From contig CM055755.1 of NCBI GenBank assembly GCA_029465975.1, positions 4,279,909 to 4,343,908 on the forward strand: DNA of 64,000 bases, read 5' to 3'. Under the pieces are notes generated by a model, which was not told the DNA's origin, ran no database searches, and saw nothing but the letters and a program-made list of their open reading frames with translations. This document shows positions 49,572-62,900 of this stretch, in pieces. Both the position numbers and the translations under genes were made by a program. Position 1 is the first letter of the stretch. Every line of letters starts with the position of its first letter. This DNA is from Dallia pectoralis (taxonomy: Eukaryota; Chordata; Actinopteri; Esociformes; Umbridae).

Positions 49572-52500
49572 TCAAACACACACTTTGATGTCCAGTTGTG
49601 ACCTGCCCTTTGCAAACTCTTTTAGTTTCTTGACTCCCTCCTTAGAAAACTTGTTGTCAAACAACCTAAAAAAGAAATGGTGTCACGATAAATGACAGCA
49701 CATGTAATAAATAATAATAAAGTTAACTGTTGGTAATTTTCAGTGTGTGTGTGTGTGTGTGTGGCAGTGCATTTGTAAAAGGGAGTGTGTTTGCTCACCA
49801 AAGTTGCTCCAGAGTTGTGTTTTCCTTAAGTGCATTCATGAGGAGTTCGGCTCCCTTATCAGTGACCTGGTTGTCCCGGAGTCTAATCAACACAAAAACA
49901 CAACTGTTGACCAAAACTCACAGAGTTACTCCCAGACAGATTAACAACCTCGATGCACACACATACTGCCAACCGGCATTGGTTTGAAGACCCTTTTTGT
50001 TGTAATTCGCCAGTGTCAACTGACCAATGTGTGCCAACGTGGAAATGTTACAGTTGTGAGTAACGGATGGAAGAAAATCTCTGATCGAAAAAAAAACCAG
50101 CTAATACCTGATATCTTTCAGCGTGCGATTGGTCTGCAACAGATCGGCCAGCCAGCCCACTCCGACGTCGCCGATGTGATTGATGGCCATCCTAAAACCA
50201 CGGGAAGACGGTTGGTGACGGGTGGCGACTTGGTTGTCATGACAACGTTCGTCAATTAACTCTATCCGTTCAGAGAGATTGTTGTGTCACCTGAGGTCGA
50301 CCACAGTGCTGTTGCCGTTCAGTCCCTCTGCGAGCACCCGGCACCCATCACAGCCCAGTTCAGTTGCCACCACCCTGGAGCCGAGACAAACAACAGACAA
50401 TGCCGGGCGTCGTCAAGGCCAGCCACAGGAAAACATTTGAAACCGCATTACGACATAAATGAAAAATCCCAAAGGACACCGGTTTTGTGATAATTGTGTG
50501 TGATCGGCCCGGTACCCACCACAGCCGCTCCACACGGCAGTCCGGGCTCTGCAAGGCACACACCAACACCGCGGCTCCCTCTGGGCCCAGAGGATTCTGG
50601 CCCAGCCTTTACCGGGCCGAATACAGAAACAAAGAACGTCATTCTGAATCTCGTCGGTCTCTTCTTGCCTGAGAAATGACGGCTATTCCATGCGAGAAAT
50701 TGCCAAGAAACTGAAGATCTCGGACAACAATGTGTATTACTCCGTTCACAAACTGCAAACTGGCCCGAAACAGAACACAAAGGCCTCAGTGCACAACTGA
50801 GCAAAGGGAAAAATACTAGTTTGAGAGAGAGACGCCTCACCGGTCCTTAACTGACAGCATCATTAAAATAGTACTCGCAAAACCAGTCTCAACGTCAACA
50901 GTGAAGGGGCAACTCCTTCTAAGCAGAGTTGCATGAAAAGCAGACTGTCTCAGACGGGCCAATAAAAAGAGAGATTAAGATGGAAAATCACAGACACTAG
51001 AGAAAGAACTCAATAGCAACAATAGTCATTTAAAACATTAACAATGACTACACTGTTTCTCGGATCAACTTTAACCGACATTTAAAAAAAAAATGTCTTT
51101 CAAAAACAATAGATGGTGTATTACTTTTTGAATTAAGCATAATTCATGGTGTAATACATGACATGGCCCACCTGAGGGTGCTGAAGAGCGGGAGTACTGG
51201 AAGCAGCCTGCGCAGTCCATCTGCGTCCAGCCCCTGGGCCTCCAGATTCAGATCCTGCAGGTCTGGGATCAGCTGCAGCAAGAAGGCCAGCTCACTCCAG
51301 TCCCTCTTGGCTGAATCAAACTGATCCGGGACCTGTTGTTGTGACAAAACCTGCAGCCAGCCTTGCAGGCGCAACGAGAGGCCCGGGTCCATGGCCTCAT
51401 ACAGGCAGTGACATAGGTTGACCTGCCTCTCTGGACTCAGTCTGCCACTCTGGAGCTGAGAGTGTAGAAGGCCCAGGACAAAGGGAGGTGTAGACAGGGA
51501 AGGAGAGGGGAGAGACACAGAGGGGGAGCATTGTGGTCGTAGTTTCTGTAATCTGCTCGGGAACAGCCCACTCAGAATAAACCGGGTCTGAGGCACCAAC
51601 AGGCCAGAAACAAATCTATCCAAGCAGAAGAAAAAAATGTAAACTATTGGCTGATGAAAAAGTCAAAGTAATATAACAAAGAAATCAGTTAATGTTAATA
51701 TGTGTTATGAAGTGAACAGAAAACATAACATGCCAACATACAAGTGTGTAGCTTATTCACTCTACCTACCTACAGAACAGGTCCATATGACCAGACTGGT
51801 GATGTCCACCCCAGAAGAAAGCTTTCTTGATGTACTTGCGCAGGAGCCATCGGGGCCTCCGCAGCTTTTTTGCGGCAGAGGACAACAGTATGCGCAGGGA
51901 GACTGGAAACGTGGCTACGCCAACTGCCTTCTTGGTTCCTGCGAATGGGTCTGAGCCAGAGAGGGCCTCCAGAACGTAGAACAGGGCTGCCAGGAACTCC
52001 TGCACACTTGTGTGGATAAAGTGGAAGCTCTTCTGGTAGGTCAACGAGGCCCGGTCCTCTCGCAGAGTCTCCACCAGAAAGGCCTTGGACAGCCCGCTGC
52101 AGTCCAGCGAGAAGGAGGTTAGGTCTGCCTGGTCAAAAAGGAAGCACCGCTCCAGGAGGCCCTTGAATGCCATGGCTCCCAAGTCTCGCAGCAAGGACCG
52201 CTGTTCCAGCAGGAGCTGCGGGGCCTCCTGGAGACGGTGTGGGCTGCAGGCCTCCTGACTTCGGCTTTCTCCGTGGAACACGAGAACAGACTTAAGGAAG
52301 CAGCAGTAGATCTCGGTGATGGTTACAGCTCTGTGGCTGTTCATCAACATCAACCAGGGAACTGCGACCGACGGCACTTCGGCTTTACCGCCGGTGGCGG
52401 CATCACTGGAGCCGGCAAGCGTTGCGGCATCGGAGGGAGTGCTGGCGGTTGCAGCGGGGACATGGTCGAGGCAGCTAGCAGAACCGTCGCACAGGGCCGT

Positions 52501-53703
52501 GGAAACTATCCAGCAGAATGCAGGGATACGGCACATGAGCTGGAGCGGCCGATAGGAGGATACGTAGTCCCAGACAGCAGAGGCTGCCGAGGGCGAGTGG
52601 CAGCACTGCTCAAAGTAGTGCCTCTGCTGCTCCGTGGAGAAGCCCAAGATGCTGTAGAGACGGTTCACCAGCAGCGGAGGGACTTTGGAGATGGCGTGGG
52701 GCCGCGAGGTGATCAGGATGGATATACCCGGCAGCAGGTGACCTTTGATCAAGTTCACAACCATCTCGCCCAGGCCCAACTCTCGCTCCGGGTCCGAACA
52801 CTTGGGGCTCCGCTCGAAGTCCAAGGGGAAGCGGAACTCATCGAGCCCGTCCAATATGAGCAAGACGCGGTCGGGCTGAGAGTCAACGACTCGGGCCAGC
52901 GCAGGTTTGAGGTGGCTGTAATGAACCAGCAGAAGCTCCTGCAGGCTCTGAGGCTCGCTGAGCAGGTTGAGCTCTCTGAAAGACAGGGACAGGACAATCT
53001 TCTGCGAGTCAGAGTCCCCAGCCCATTCGTGAACCAGGCGTCTCACCACGGTGGTCTTCCCACTGCCGGCCACCCCCGACAGCACAGTCAAGTCCTCCCC
53101 CGGGACGGACAGCACAGCCTGCCGGAGATCCGTAAAGGTGCAGACCTGGTCCTGTCTCCTGAAGGCGTCCCCCACCATGTCCGCCTCATGCTGGTAGCTC
53201 CGCAGGGGAATAGTGTAGCCCACACGCCTGGACAGGGTGATATCCGTGAAGGAAGCGGCCCCGTCGCCGTCCTCCGAACCACTACGCCGCCTGGTTCGGA
53301 CGCTCAAGTAATCCACAGGCCTATTGTGACGGCCCAATATGTCTTTGTGTCTCCTTAGGTGCCCCTCTTGGGTATCGACCAAACCCGAAGCGCCGCCACT
53401 GGATTCGAGGTCCTCAGACGGGCATGCCGCCGCCTTGGCCTCTGCGTTGGCTTCCACTGACTGAAGAACATGGAAGAACGCTCGGCAGGCCTCCTCTCCT
53501 CGCCCGTACAGAACATCCAGCAGGGTCCTCATACAGTCCCGCTCCCCCAGACGACCTCCCCCTTTAATGAAGCTCAAGTCCTCCTCAGTTAAGGCACCTA
53601 TCTGGTAGAGATGCTGCTGGAGCTGGGTGACATTTTGGCTCCAGCTCTCCACCAGTTGCACTCGACGCTCCTGCAGGGCGATACGGCACGGCTCCGCCTC
53701 CAT
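49572..53703 (-). CDS. CARD-NACHT-LRR NOD-like receptor (NLRC3/NOD type), complete coding region
   Basis: Cytosolic innate immune sensor of the NLR family. Seven exons: 51770-53703, 51172-51615, 50520-50606, 50291-50374, 50108-50191, 49799-49882, 49572-49665; all junctions are phase 2; 2811 nt, 936 aa. Residues 9-84 look like a CARD (RRVQLVESW, GALTEEDLSFI, RGEEACRAFFHVL). The NACHT domain has Walker A GVAGSGKT at 210-217, Walker B LLILDGLDEF at 281-290 and a sensor motif TSRP at 332-335. Residues about 406-450 are an Ala/Ser/Thr-rich insert. Leucine-rich repeats follow from about 730, the last ones one per 84-nt exon (LRDNQVTDKGAELLMNAL). No FIIND, B30.2 or FISNA domain was seen. The ATG has a good context (CCTCGATGGAGG). 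Member assignment is uncertain: NLRC3-like is the best guess from the Walker regions. A 5' UTR exon may start after TTTGCAG near 53814. Confidence 0.9.
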
Positions 53704-55030
53704 CGAGGTAACTGTAGGTGGCTTTCGCTCCTGCCACGGGAGGTTTTAACCAAAATGTATTTGCCTTGTATCCGTCCTCTGGTTCACCGTAAAACTCATC
53801 AGCGAAGTAGGCTGCAAATTTAAGTGATGTTGACAAGTCAGTGAATGTTCTCTTCTTCCTCTTTCCTTTCTCTAACATTTTGCTCTGTTTTAACCATAAA
53901 ATGCTATTGTCAATTAAAATAAGGCACAAAAACAGGTAATATAATAAATGGCTCTTAATATGGAATTATAATATGAATGTGGTATTGCGGCACTAGTTGT
54001 AAAACCTGGAAACTACTTGAAGTTTCAGTCATTAAGCAGACCCTGTTTCGCAGTGCGTTGTACATTTTAAATTAACTGACCAAGAAGTTTATCTTAAGGT
54101 TTAAAAACATATATAGCAAGCATAAAAAAATCGAAGACGATTTTTTGATAGATAGTTTGCGTATACTTTTACAACTACAAAACGTATCAGAAGTGTGCCG
54201 AATTCTTTGACATGTCAAAACTAATAGCCGTAGTAAGACTTCAGTGGGGGGGGGATGTTCGCACCCATGGGCAAAAGCGCCAACCGTGTGGTGTATTTAA
54301 ATTAATGTATCACTATGTATACATTTGTATTGGACTATCACAGCTAAATGTCCAGCTTGTATAAAACGGTCGAAAAAAAATATAAAATTCTAAACGAGTT
54401 CATGGCAATTTTTAACAGCAAGATTTTTATTCGCCGGTTTTGCTCTTAATAAAAACCGCAGTCTTGTGAGTTGCCAGTGAAGATGTGAAACCAAGAAGTA
54501 ACACAAGACACCCTACGACTAATACATGGCATGGCATCATTTGGGAATCATTTATAGTCGTAATAAGTAAACTAAATATTGTTAATTATTGTAATTGTCT
54601 TACCTCCACTGAGTGGTACCAGCACTCATGTTGGGGGAAAACCCCCAACCGAATCAGGACTGGATAAGTCCCTTACGTCCATATCCAACCAAGGAAACCT
54701 CCCGTGAAATACTTATACAGGACTGAATACTATCAGCTCACAAATAGGTCGTATTCAGTCAATAAAAATAAATAAAAACAATCACCATTCTTTTGTTTTT
54801 GGGTTAACTTGTAGGTTAAATTGGAGAAAAAAGTACCTCCGCTTTCGTGAAAGAAACCGCCGCTTCCTCGTTCCTATTTTGCTCGAAGGCATGTGTGCAT
54901 CCTCTAAACACCACCCTGCTCGTGTCCTCCTCCCTCGCTGGATGACGTAGCCAGACGGGAGAGAAGAGCGACCTCGACCTGGACACAATTGAGAAACGCC
55001 CCGTGTCTCTAAACTGATTGGGGTAGAACC
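53704..55030. other. 5' flank of the NLR gene
   Basis: 53704-53815 is probably 5' UTR (minus). The rest is AT-rich with a GC-richer part at 54840-55030 containing GGATGACGTAGCC (CRE-like). No exon supported. Confidence 0.45.
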
Positions 55031-55033
55031 GGT

Positions 55034-55470
55034 TCCCCGTCTTCTTCTTCTTCTTTGGTGTTTACCGGCGGCTGGCATCCAACTTTAATGGTGCATTACC
55101 GCCACCTACCATGCTGGAGTGTGGGCCAGAGCCAGGACCGACCTACACCCTACCCTCCAACCCCGTGTCCCTCAAAAAAGAAAACAAAATGTCAAACCTG
55201 CGATCCACCTCTGTCCCCCCAAGCAAGTTAACCAGTGTAATCTCTAATATACCACATTCCCTCAAACTCTCCCTCATAAACTCCCTCTCCCTCACATAGT
55301 GCCTACAGTGCAGCAACACATGCTCTACAGTCTCTTCATTCTCACAGTACTCACACATGCCTGTTGGGTGCTTCCCTATCCTATGTAATGATCCATTCAG
55401 CCTACAGTGCCCTATTCTAAGCCTAGTGTAAATGGTCCCTTCCCTCCGGTTCCCCCTGTCTCAGCTGCCC
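55034..55470 (-). mobile_element. LINE 3' end (non-LTR retrotransposon, I/Jockey-like C-terminus)
   Basis: Minus-strand reading has RLRIGHCRLNGSL, then a zinc-knuckle-like CEYCENEETVEHVLLHC followed by RHYVRERE and a stop, the typical C-terminus of I/Jockey-group second frames. The 3' end reads GGTGGCGGTAATGCACCATT and finishes in a (GAA)n tail at 55041-55053. Strongly 5' truncated. Confidence 0.75.
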
Positions 55471-56053
55471 AATAACATTATACCAGCACCGTATTTTAAC
55501 CCGTTGATATAACCGTGCCCTTTCTGGAAATTTCTAATTATAAGACCATTTAAACGCAAGACTAGAGATGGCCCAGTTCCCCTTCACGGCTGTGGATTGC
55601 GTCACTCTGTACATTCCCAAGCTCCAAACCCCATGTTGCAGCTGGGGGTAATTTGAGATGTTCTGAGAAGGGACCAGGGACACTTCTCGGTCCTTAAATT
55701 TAACAGATTAAACTATGAAACGTTTCTGGTGCACTATTGACGTTGAATATTATTTTAGGCTGAACACAATGCACGCATGTGGCATATAGACTACATGTTA
55801 ACATGGCCTCTGGAAAGTGGTTTAATCGGGGGCGCTGATGAGGGAGACTCCGGTGATGAAGGACGAGCTCATCCCAAATGTTTAGGGATTTAATCTTATC
55901 TTGTCAAGGATGGAGGGCCTCGTTGAGGCCGCGCGGTATCATTAGCCGCTCAGCTCTTCCTGTCCAAATAATCTTGAACACCATATATACACTTTGAAAT
56001 GTTTTGGATGTGAAGCAATAATAAATATGCGGATGTTGCATTTCATTGTGAAA
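55471..56053. other. Unassigned spacer between two LINE fragments
   Basis: No coding or repeat identity recognised. Confidence 0.4.
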
Positions 56054-56930
56054 CATCAGCCCACCGAACGGGTTTCCGTTCGGTGGGCTGATGGTCACAT
56101 CACTGCTTTTGCGGATGATGTGGTCCTGATGGCCTCATCGGTCGTTGACCTTCAGCACTCACTGGATCGGTTCGCAGCAGAGTGTGAAGCGGCTGGGATG
56201 AGGGTTAGCACCTCTAAATCTGAGGCCATGACTCTCAGCAGGAAACCGGTGGAGTGCCTACTCCGGGTAGGGAATGAGTCCTTACTCCAAGTGAAGGAGT
56301 TCAAGTACCTCGGGGTACATTGTTCAAGTACCTTCGCGAGTGAGGGAACAATGGAGCGGGAGATTGGTCGGAGGATCGGAGCAGTGGGGGCGGTGTTGCA
56401 TTCGCTTCACCGCACCGTTGTGACGAAAAGAGAGCTGAGCCGGAAGGCAAAGCTCTCGATCTACCGGTCAATCTTTGTTCCTACTCTCACCTATGGTCAT
56501 GAAAGCTGGGTCATGACCGAAAGAACGAGATCGCGGGTACAAGCGGCCGAAATGGGTTTTCTCAGAAAGGTGGCTGGCCTCTCCCTTAGGGATAGGGTGA
56601 GAAGCTCAGTCCTCGGAGTAGAGCCGCTGCTCCTTTGCGTAGAAAGGAGCCAGTTGAGGTGGTTCGGGCATTTAGTACGAATGCCACCTGGGCGCCTCCC
56701 TAGAGAGGTGTTCCAGGCACGTCCAGCTGGGAGGAGACCTCGGGGAAGACCCAGGACTAGGTGGAGAGATTATATCTCCACACTGGCCTGGGAACGCCTC
56801 GGGATTCCCCAGTCAGAGCTGGCTAATGTTGCCCGCAAAAGGGAAGTTTTGGGTCCCCTGCTAGAGCTGCTACCCCCGCGACCCGACCCCGGATAAGCGG
56901 TTGAAGATGAGATGAGAGCATTCGAAACAG
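56054..56930 (+). mobile_element. 5'-truncated LINE with fold-back 5' end
   Basis: A plus-strand frame starts inside the reverse transcriptase at the catalytic box (TAFADDVVLMASS). It continues through FKYLGVHCSSTFASEG, LTYGHESWVMTERTRS and RSQLRWFGHLVRMPPGRLPR to TAA at 56894-56896, about 270 intact residues. The 3' tail is GGATAAGCGGTTGAAGATGA followed by GATGAGA. Clade not certain (I/Nimb or Rex1-like). The first bases form a perfect 18-bp inverted repeat with the flank (56054-56071 and 56076-56093). Confidence 0.85.
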
Positions 56931-59900
56931 TTGCCAGCTAAACAAAAAGAGAAAATGGATTATTTCCACACCGGTGTCCACTGTTTCCCTTTTAAGATAA
57001 GCAGTGAAAGTAATCTTGTAATCTCAGCCCAAAGAAATGACAAGGAAAAGGAACCAGACAGAATCTTTTATCATCTGTAAGTTTATTTTGAAATGGTATA
57101 ACTTGATCTTAGTGTGTTCTAATTCCACATGACGGTTGATGCTGTAATTTATGATCTACACCATGTACATTGTATGATTAAAACACAGGACTTGGTTTGA
57201 GAGAGGCTCTATAAAGAATATTTTTTCTGGCATTTTAAGAGCAATCTGCCTTTGATGTTCCTTACAGATTTTGTTACTAAATTTCATACAAAATTTACTG
57301 TATTTCTAATAACCCAAGGCACATAAGCAACAGACAGATTTTCGAGCAAGACCCAATGCAGGCTGTGGTTATGCATTCTGGCTTGGCTCACATCTCTAAT
57401 TACAGCGTGGAACACGCAAGCCTGAGACCACAAAGGTTTGTGCGGTTTGACAAACGTTGTGGTTGTACACAAACACCACAAACTGATAGCAACAAACAAA
57501 AAAAGACAAGCTGGCTAAAATAACTCGTCCCAGCAGGAAAGGAGTAACATTAAATTGACAATTAATTGACATAACAATTAATTGACATGACAACCTCACA
57601 ACAGACAATTAATTGACATGACAATCTCACAACAGACAATTAATTGACTGACATTTAGTCTACTATTGTTTCTTTGGCTAGTGTCAGTGCAGTAACACAC
57701 CTGTATTTAGGCATATTGCACCTGTTTTACCATTCATTCGTTTATTCATTGGGTTGTCAGCTGTACACACTTAAGAGTCAAGAGGCAAAGCAAAGAATCA
57801 GCAGCCACAGAAATTGACGAGACAGTACGCGGCAGCTAAGAACGTTAAGAGAAATGTTTAGATTAAAAGCAGGAAAGGTAGTGTCTTCTGAGTCCTTCCA
57901 ACAGACCTCAGTTAACTTACAGTTCTGGCTAAGGAAGTTACTGTTTAACAAGGTAATCAATGTGCTTTCTGTGGAGAACCGGAGTCCATTGACTGGCAAT
58001 GATTATCACCTATTATGTAGACCAACAAACCAGGAATGGCTTGACTCCTATAACTGTTCTTGATGTTTATGGCTCCTGTTAAATGATAATCAGCGGTTTG
58101 ACATGCTAATGAAAACAGCAGCGCATTGAGTAAGCTGGGGTGTTTACATGTGGTATGTGTTTGGTCCGTGTCATTTCTGCCCGATATTCACAGCACAAAC
58201 AACAATACGGAGAAAGTCGATGTCAAACGTGAGCGTATCGCGAACGATGACTGTTATCGCGGTTTTAATGAATGCTGTCAGTAACCTGACGAGCTGTCGC
58301 ACATGTCTGCAGTATTAAAGAGGCAGGCAGCCTGAGAACCTCTGAGGGTTTAACAACTTGCTAACTGTTTGAATCCACAAATCCCATTACAGTGTAATAC
58401 AATCAAATGAAGCAGTTGAAATGTGTTTGCGGCATCCGTTACATTTTCTGTCTTCAAGGCCGCCTAAACGGTTTACAATCAGAGTACGTTTCTAACATCC
58501 TTTGGTTAACTAGTTTCATCAACAACAAAATAACCCATTCACGTTAACTTGATTAAGGAGATAGGCACACTTAAGAAATACATGAAAATAGTCATCCGTT
58601 TTCTCTATTCTTTTCCCATTTTGTTTTTGCCCTTTTCCTTGATCTCTTTTTCACCTGCTTCTTCTTTACATCTGTTGCCTAAAAATGAAAACCGTAACCA
58701 CCAGTTCCCATTATGAACACCCGTGACCGTACTGTTTCTGGGTTTGACACCACAACTCGTCTGAGTCCAGTCTTTTGCTCACCATAACGAAGTGGTTTAC
58801 ACCATCATTTGGCCATCACCATCTACACATCATGATAACCAATGTAGCGAGTAGCTCTGCAAAGGGTTAACCCAACCAGTCAGCTTACTCCAGTCAAAAG
58901 ACCACACTTACGGTGAGAAGACCACACTTACATATGACTCTGCAAGCAAATTCCCTGTCGGATCAAACATCTCAAACCAAGAAAAAGGTTCTTACTTATA
59001 GACTTAACCAAATTCTCTGCTCCTCGATAGCACATAGTGAGGCTAGCTTACGTTCCCACAGCCATGTTCTATATCTCCACGGCAACACAAGGGCACCTCC
59101 CAAACAGATAAGAGAATTACTGAGGTTTACAAGAGCACAGGAAAGGCTGCGAAGACAGAACGACAAATACGAAGCAAAAGCGACAGACTAACTCTTAACC
59201 ATGCGATTTTCATAGACAACACTATCCACATCATCTTTCTCAATCTCCCAAAAACTACTCATTGTTTGCTTGGTCATGTTACCAATTTAAGCACGATCGA
59301 CACAGTGGTGCAGGAAAAATGCACACAATCATTGTTATCCCAGGGCGTCATATATAAAAATCACAATGTTCAAATAAAAATAAGTATTAATCCCCAAAAT
59401 ATATAAACATAAATATCAGTTAGTTTCTCTGGACTATTTCTTAATCGGAAGCCATTGGCGTAGCGGGAGCTGGCAATTGATTGGCGAATGCAGAGCTGGG
59501 TCTGCGACTGTGATTGGTAAAATGGAACGTATTTCCTGGAAGGACCTTAATAGCATTCAGGTGAAGGCAATCATCTGGAGTTCAGTCGAGGGGCAGTCTG
59601 AAACAGTCCAGGAAAGAGATCAAAGGTCAACAATCACCATGACAAAAGGCTCTCAACCAATCAATCGATCGACTCAACTGGTAAAACAGTAATCTTTAGA
59701 ACATCAACATGTGGAACAGCGGTCTTCGTCTGATCGACACCTGGAAGGACATTTCAAAACAAATACGTGTACAATTCTTCAATTCAGTCCGTTCCCCTTC
59801 TGTACACAACAACATCATCCACGTCAACAACAACCACCATAACAGTCATCCAGAGAAGAACGGACCAGTTTGAATATTCTACCGAGTACTACTGCAGAAC

Positions 59901-59985
59901 CTGAAATCACCCCATCGGTCTATAAGTGTCTATTCATGCAGTAGTGATGATCCAACCTACTGTGTTAGTTCTGCGCTGGTTGCCT
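56931..59985. other. Downstream region of myo1c, probably 3' UTR plus intergenic DNA
   Basis: AT-rich, with AATAAA on the minus strand at several places (e.g. near 57081 and 57742). A stretch at 58620-58675 preceded by TTTTTAG is Lys/Arg-rich in one minus frame, but no gene could be assigned. A short 18-bp duplication (AGACCACACTTAC) sits at 58898-58930. Confidence 0.45.
57552..57650. repeat. AATTAATTGACATGACA tandem repeat, 3-4 copies
   Basis: A 37-38 bp unit, ACAATTAATTGACATGACAA then YCTCACAACAG, repeated with shortened copies at the left. Confidence 0.8.
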
Positions 59986-62900
59986 CTATATCCCGCCGTT
60001 ATTCCGACTCACCACTGAGAGGTGGCCATTCTTCGCCTTGGCAACAAGCAGCTCAGAGCCGGATGTGAAATCAATGACGCCTTCTTTTCCATGGCCCACT
60101 GTGAATGTTATGCTGTGGGATTGGGCCGAGAGAGAGAGAGAGAGATAGAGAGAGAGAGGGGGAGAGGGGGAGAGAGAGAAGATTTATGCTGCTATACTAT
60201 TGTGCCAGGGACGTAGGAGGGTGTCTAACCTTTCCATGTGTCTTGTTTCTGTTTCCATTAAGGAGGACTTGTGCCTACTGACCACACTGTGGGACTGACC
60301 GGCCCTAAGGACATGTAGCAGACCCCTACTAAGGCCCCCTGGTTGTGTTGCAATCTGAGCAGCTGATGCTACCTGACAGTTTCGGCTTCCAATCTGCCAA
60401 ACCCTCCCGGTTGTCCCTCTCTGACAGGTTATGTATTTGACCTGGATTATTTTATAAGTTACCTTTTAAAATGCATTTAATCATTATTACGAGCCAGAAG
60501 AGGAAGTTTCTTCCTAAATTCGACCCATCAGGGAGGTTTTCCTAGCGGTTGTAACAAGGGCTTTATAAAATGCATTGGATTGAATCTCTGACACCGGCGA
60601 CACATCCTCACGCATCAGCAATCTGAAAGTTGGTCGAGTATCTACAGACAAACCCAACCAAACAGAGGAACACCAAAGCGTCAGCCTGACATGACCCCCA
60701 CAGCAAGGCCAGTTGCCGGGTAGCAACCCACCTCCCCTGGTTGATGTTGATGCTGTGGATCTTGTCCGCACAGATGGCCATCTTGGTCATCGTCTCGATA
60801 ATGTGGTCACTCTGCAACACCACGTCTCCCTGTAGGACAGAATGAGATAAAGCTGGTGTTAGACAAGTGGCATGAGATGAGTTGGAGAGCACCGTTGTAC
60901 GTATAGCTAAACCCTAATCTGTCCTGACCTTGTGATCATTCTGTTAACGCTCCATTTGACTTCTCCCTAACCTCCCAAACAAAGTAACCTGTGAGACGTC
61001 AGGTGTGTCCAATCTAGTCAGAAGGGGGGATGGGACAGACGGAAACACAGCAAGCTTTCCTTTGTAATAACCAGTGTTACATTCACGTCCTGACCGTGTC
61101 CAGACAGTGTCTTAAATGTGCTGACCGTGTCCTGACTGTATCCCGACCGCGACCTAACCGCATCTTAACTTCATCTGTACCACAGCTTAAACTCACCTTC
61201 TGTTTGTTGTCTTCGGTTGGCACGTGCAGAACAAAGACGCCATCGCTGAGTGAGCTGACAGAGATACCTGAGGGCAGACAGACATGTAGACAAAACAAAT
61301 AAACATGACATCCCGCAGTTGAATACAGACAGGCATCTGACAGGAACCCAGGCTACATTAACAGGTGAATGCCGACAGGAACTCAGGCTACAGTAACCAA
61401 ATTAATACAAACAGGACCCAAGCTACAGGAACCAGGTGAATACAAACAGGAACCCAGGCTACAGTAACCAGGTGAATACAAACAGGAACCCAGGCTACAG
61501 TAACCAGGTAAATACAAACAGGAACCCAGGCTACAGTAACCAGGTGAATACAAACTGGAACCCAGGCTACAGTAACTGGGAGGATACCTAGTTCCCCTAA
61601 GCCAATCAAGTAAGTAAATTCAAAAATAACCTTGCCACCCAAATCCATCATATGCCCCTATTGGCGTGACCTCTGACCTTTGAGGGTGGCGTAGTCGATG
61701 CGCTGCTTGAGTTTGCTCTCCTCTACGATGAAGGCACTGTTGGAGGTCAGAAGCAGCTGCCTGTTCCTGGGCTTGTAGCCCTTCCTGTCGTACTTGGTCA
61801 CTGGGACGGCATACTGAGGAGGACGAGGGTGACTGTGGTTAGTATTACATGTTCTATGTTACCGGACAGGGAAATAGTGTGAAAGATAGACACATGGGTC
61901 AGATTGATGTGTGAGTTGGAGTCTCCAGCAATTAAATTCTCTGCCAAAGCCCCAACAACAGCAGCCCTGGACAAACAGTCTGATATCGTATACATGACAG
62001 TCTGATATCGTATACATGACAGTCTGATATCGTATACATGACAGTCTGATATCGTATACATGACAGTCTGATATCGTATACATGACAGTCTGATATCGTA
62101 TACATGACAGTCTGATATCGTATACATGACAGTCTGATATCGTATACATGACAGTCTGATATCGTATACATGACAGTCTGATATCGTATACATGACAGTC
62201 TGATATCGTATACATGACAGTCTGATATCGTATACATGACAGTCTGATATCGTATACATGACAGTCTGATATCGTATACATGACAGTCTGATATCGTATA
62301 CATGACAGTCTGATATCGTATACATGACAGTCTGATATCGTATACATGACAGTCTGATATCGTATACATGACAGTCTGATATCGTATACATGACAGTCTG
62401 ATATCGTATACATGACAGTCTGATATCGTATACATGACAGTCTGATATCGTATACATGACAGTCTGATATCGTATACATGACAGTCTGATATCGTATACA
62501 TGACAGTCTGATATCGTATACATGACAGTCTGATATCGTATACATGACAGTCTGATATCGTATACATGACAGTCTGGTTTGATACATGTAGCACAATGAC
62601 TCCCAAGCACAAACTGGATGTCCATGTTGACCCAATGGACTCACCTTCATCTTCTCAGTGCCAAGTGACTGCAACACCTTCGGGTTAAGTTCTTCTCCAT
62701 CTAAAAAAGAACCATGTTAAAAAAGCTTAATTTACTTATGTCCATGTGTGTGTGTGTGTGTGTGTGTGTCTGCGTGTGCGTGTATGAGAAATTTAATCAA
62801 GACACTCACTGAGCCGTGTGCCCACAAAGAGCTTTGGGACACTTTGAGGGTAGTTGTCCTTTTTGTCTTTAAAGATCTCACTGGCGACCATCTTCTGCTC

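Noticed and set aside
52237..53358. 373-codon plus-strand open frame opposite the NLR exon
   Set aside because: It is the antisense shadow of a GC-rich coding exon; no recognisable domain and low-complexity Gly/Gln/Arg content.
58612..58680. Lys/Arg-rich stretch after a TTTTTAG acceptor as an extra myo1c exon
   Set aside because: It does not resemble the MYO1C end, and myo1c already reaches a stop at 59986 in a continuous frame; kept only as an outside possibility.
61798..62677. Three overlapping 226-275 residue repeat proteins on the minus strand
   Set aside because: All three frames of the 22-bp minisatellite are open because the unit lacks minus-strand stops; neighbouring myo1c exons show it is intronic.
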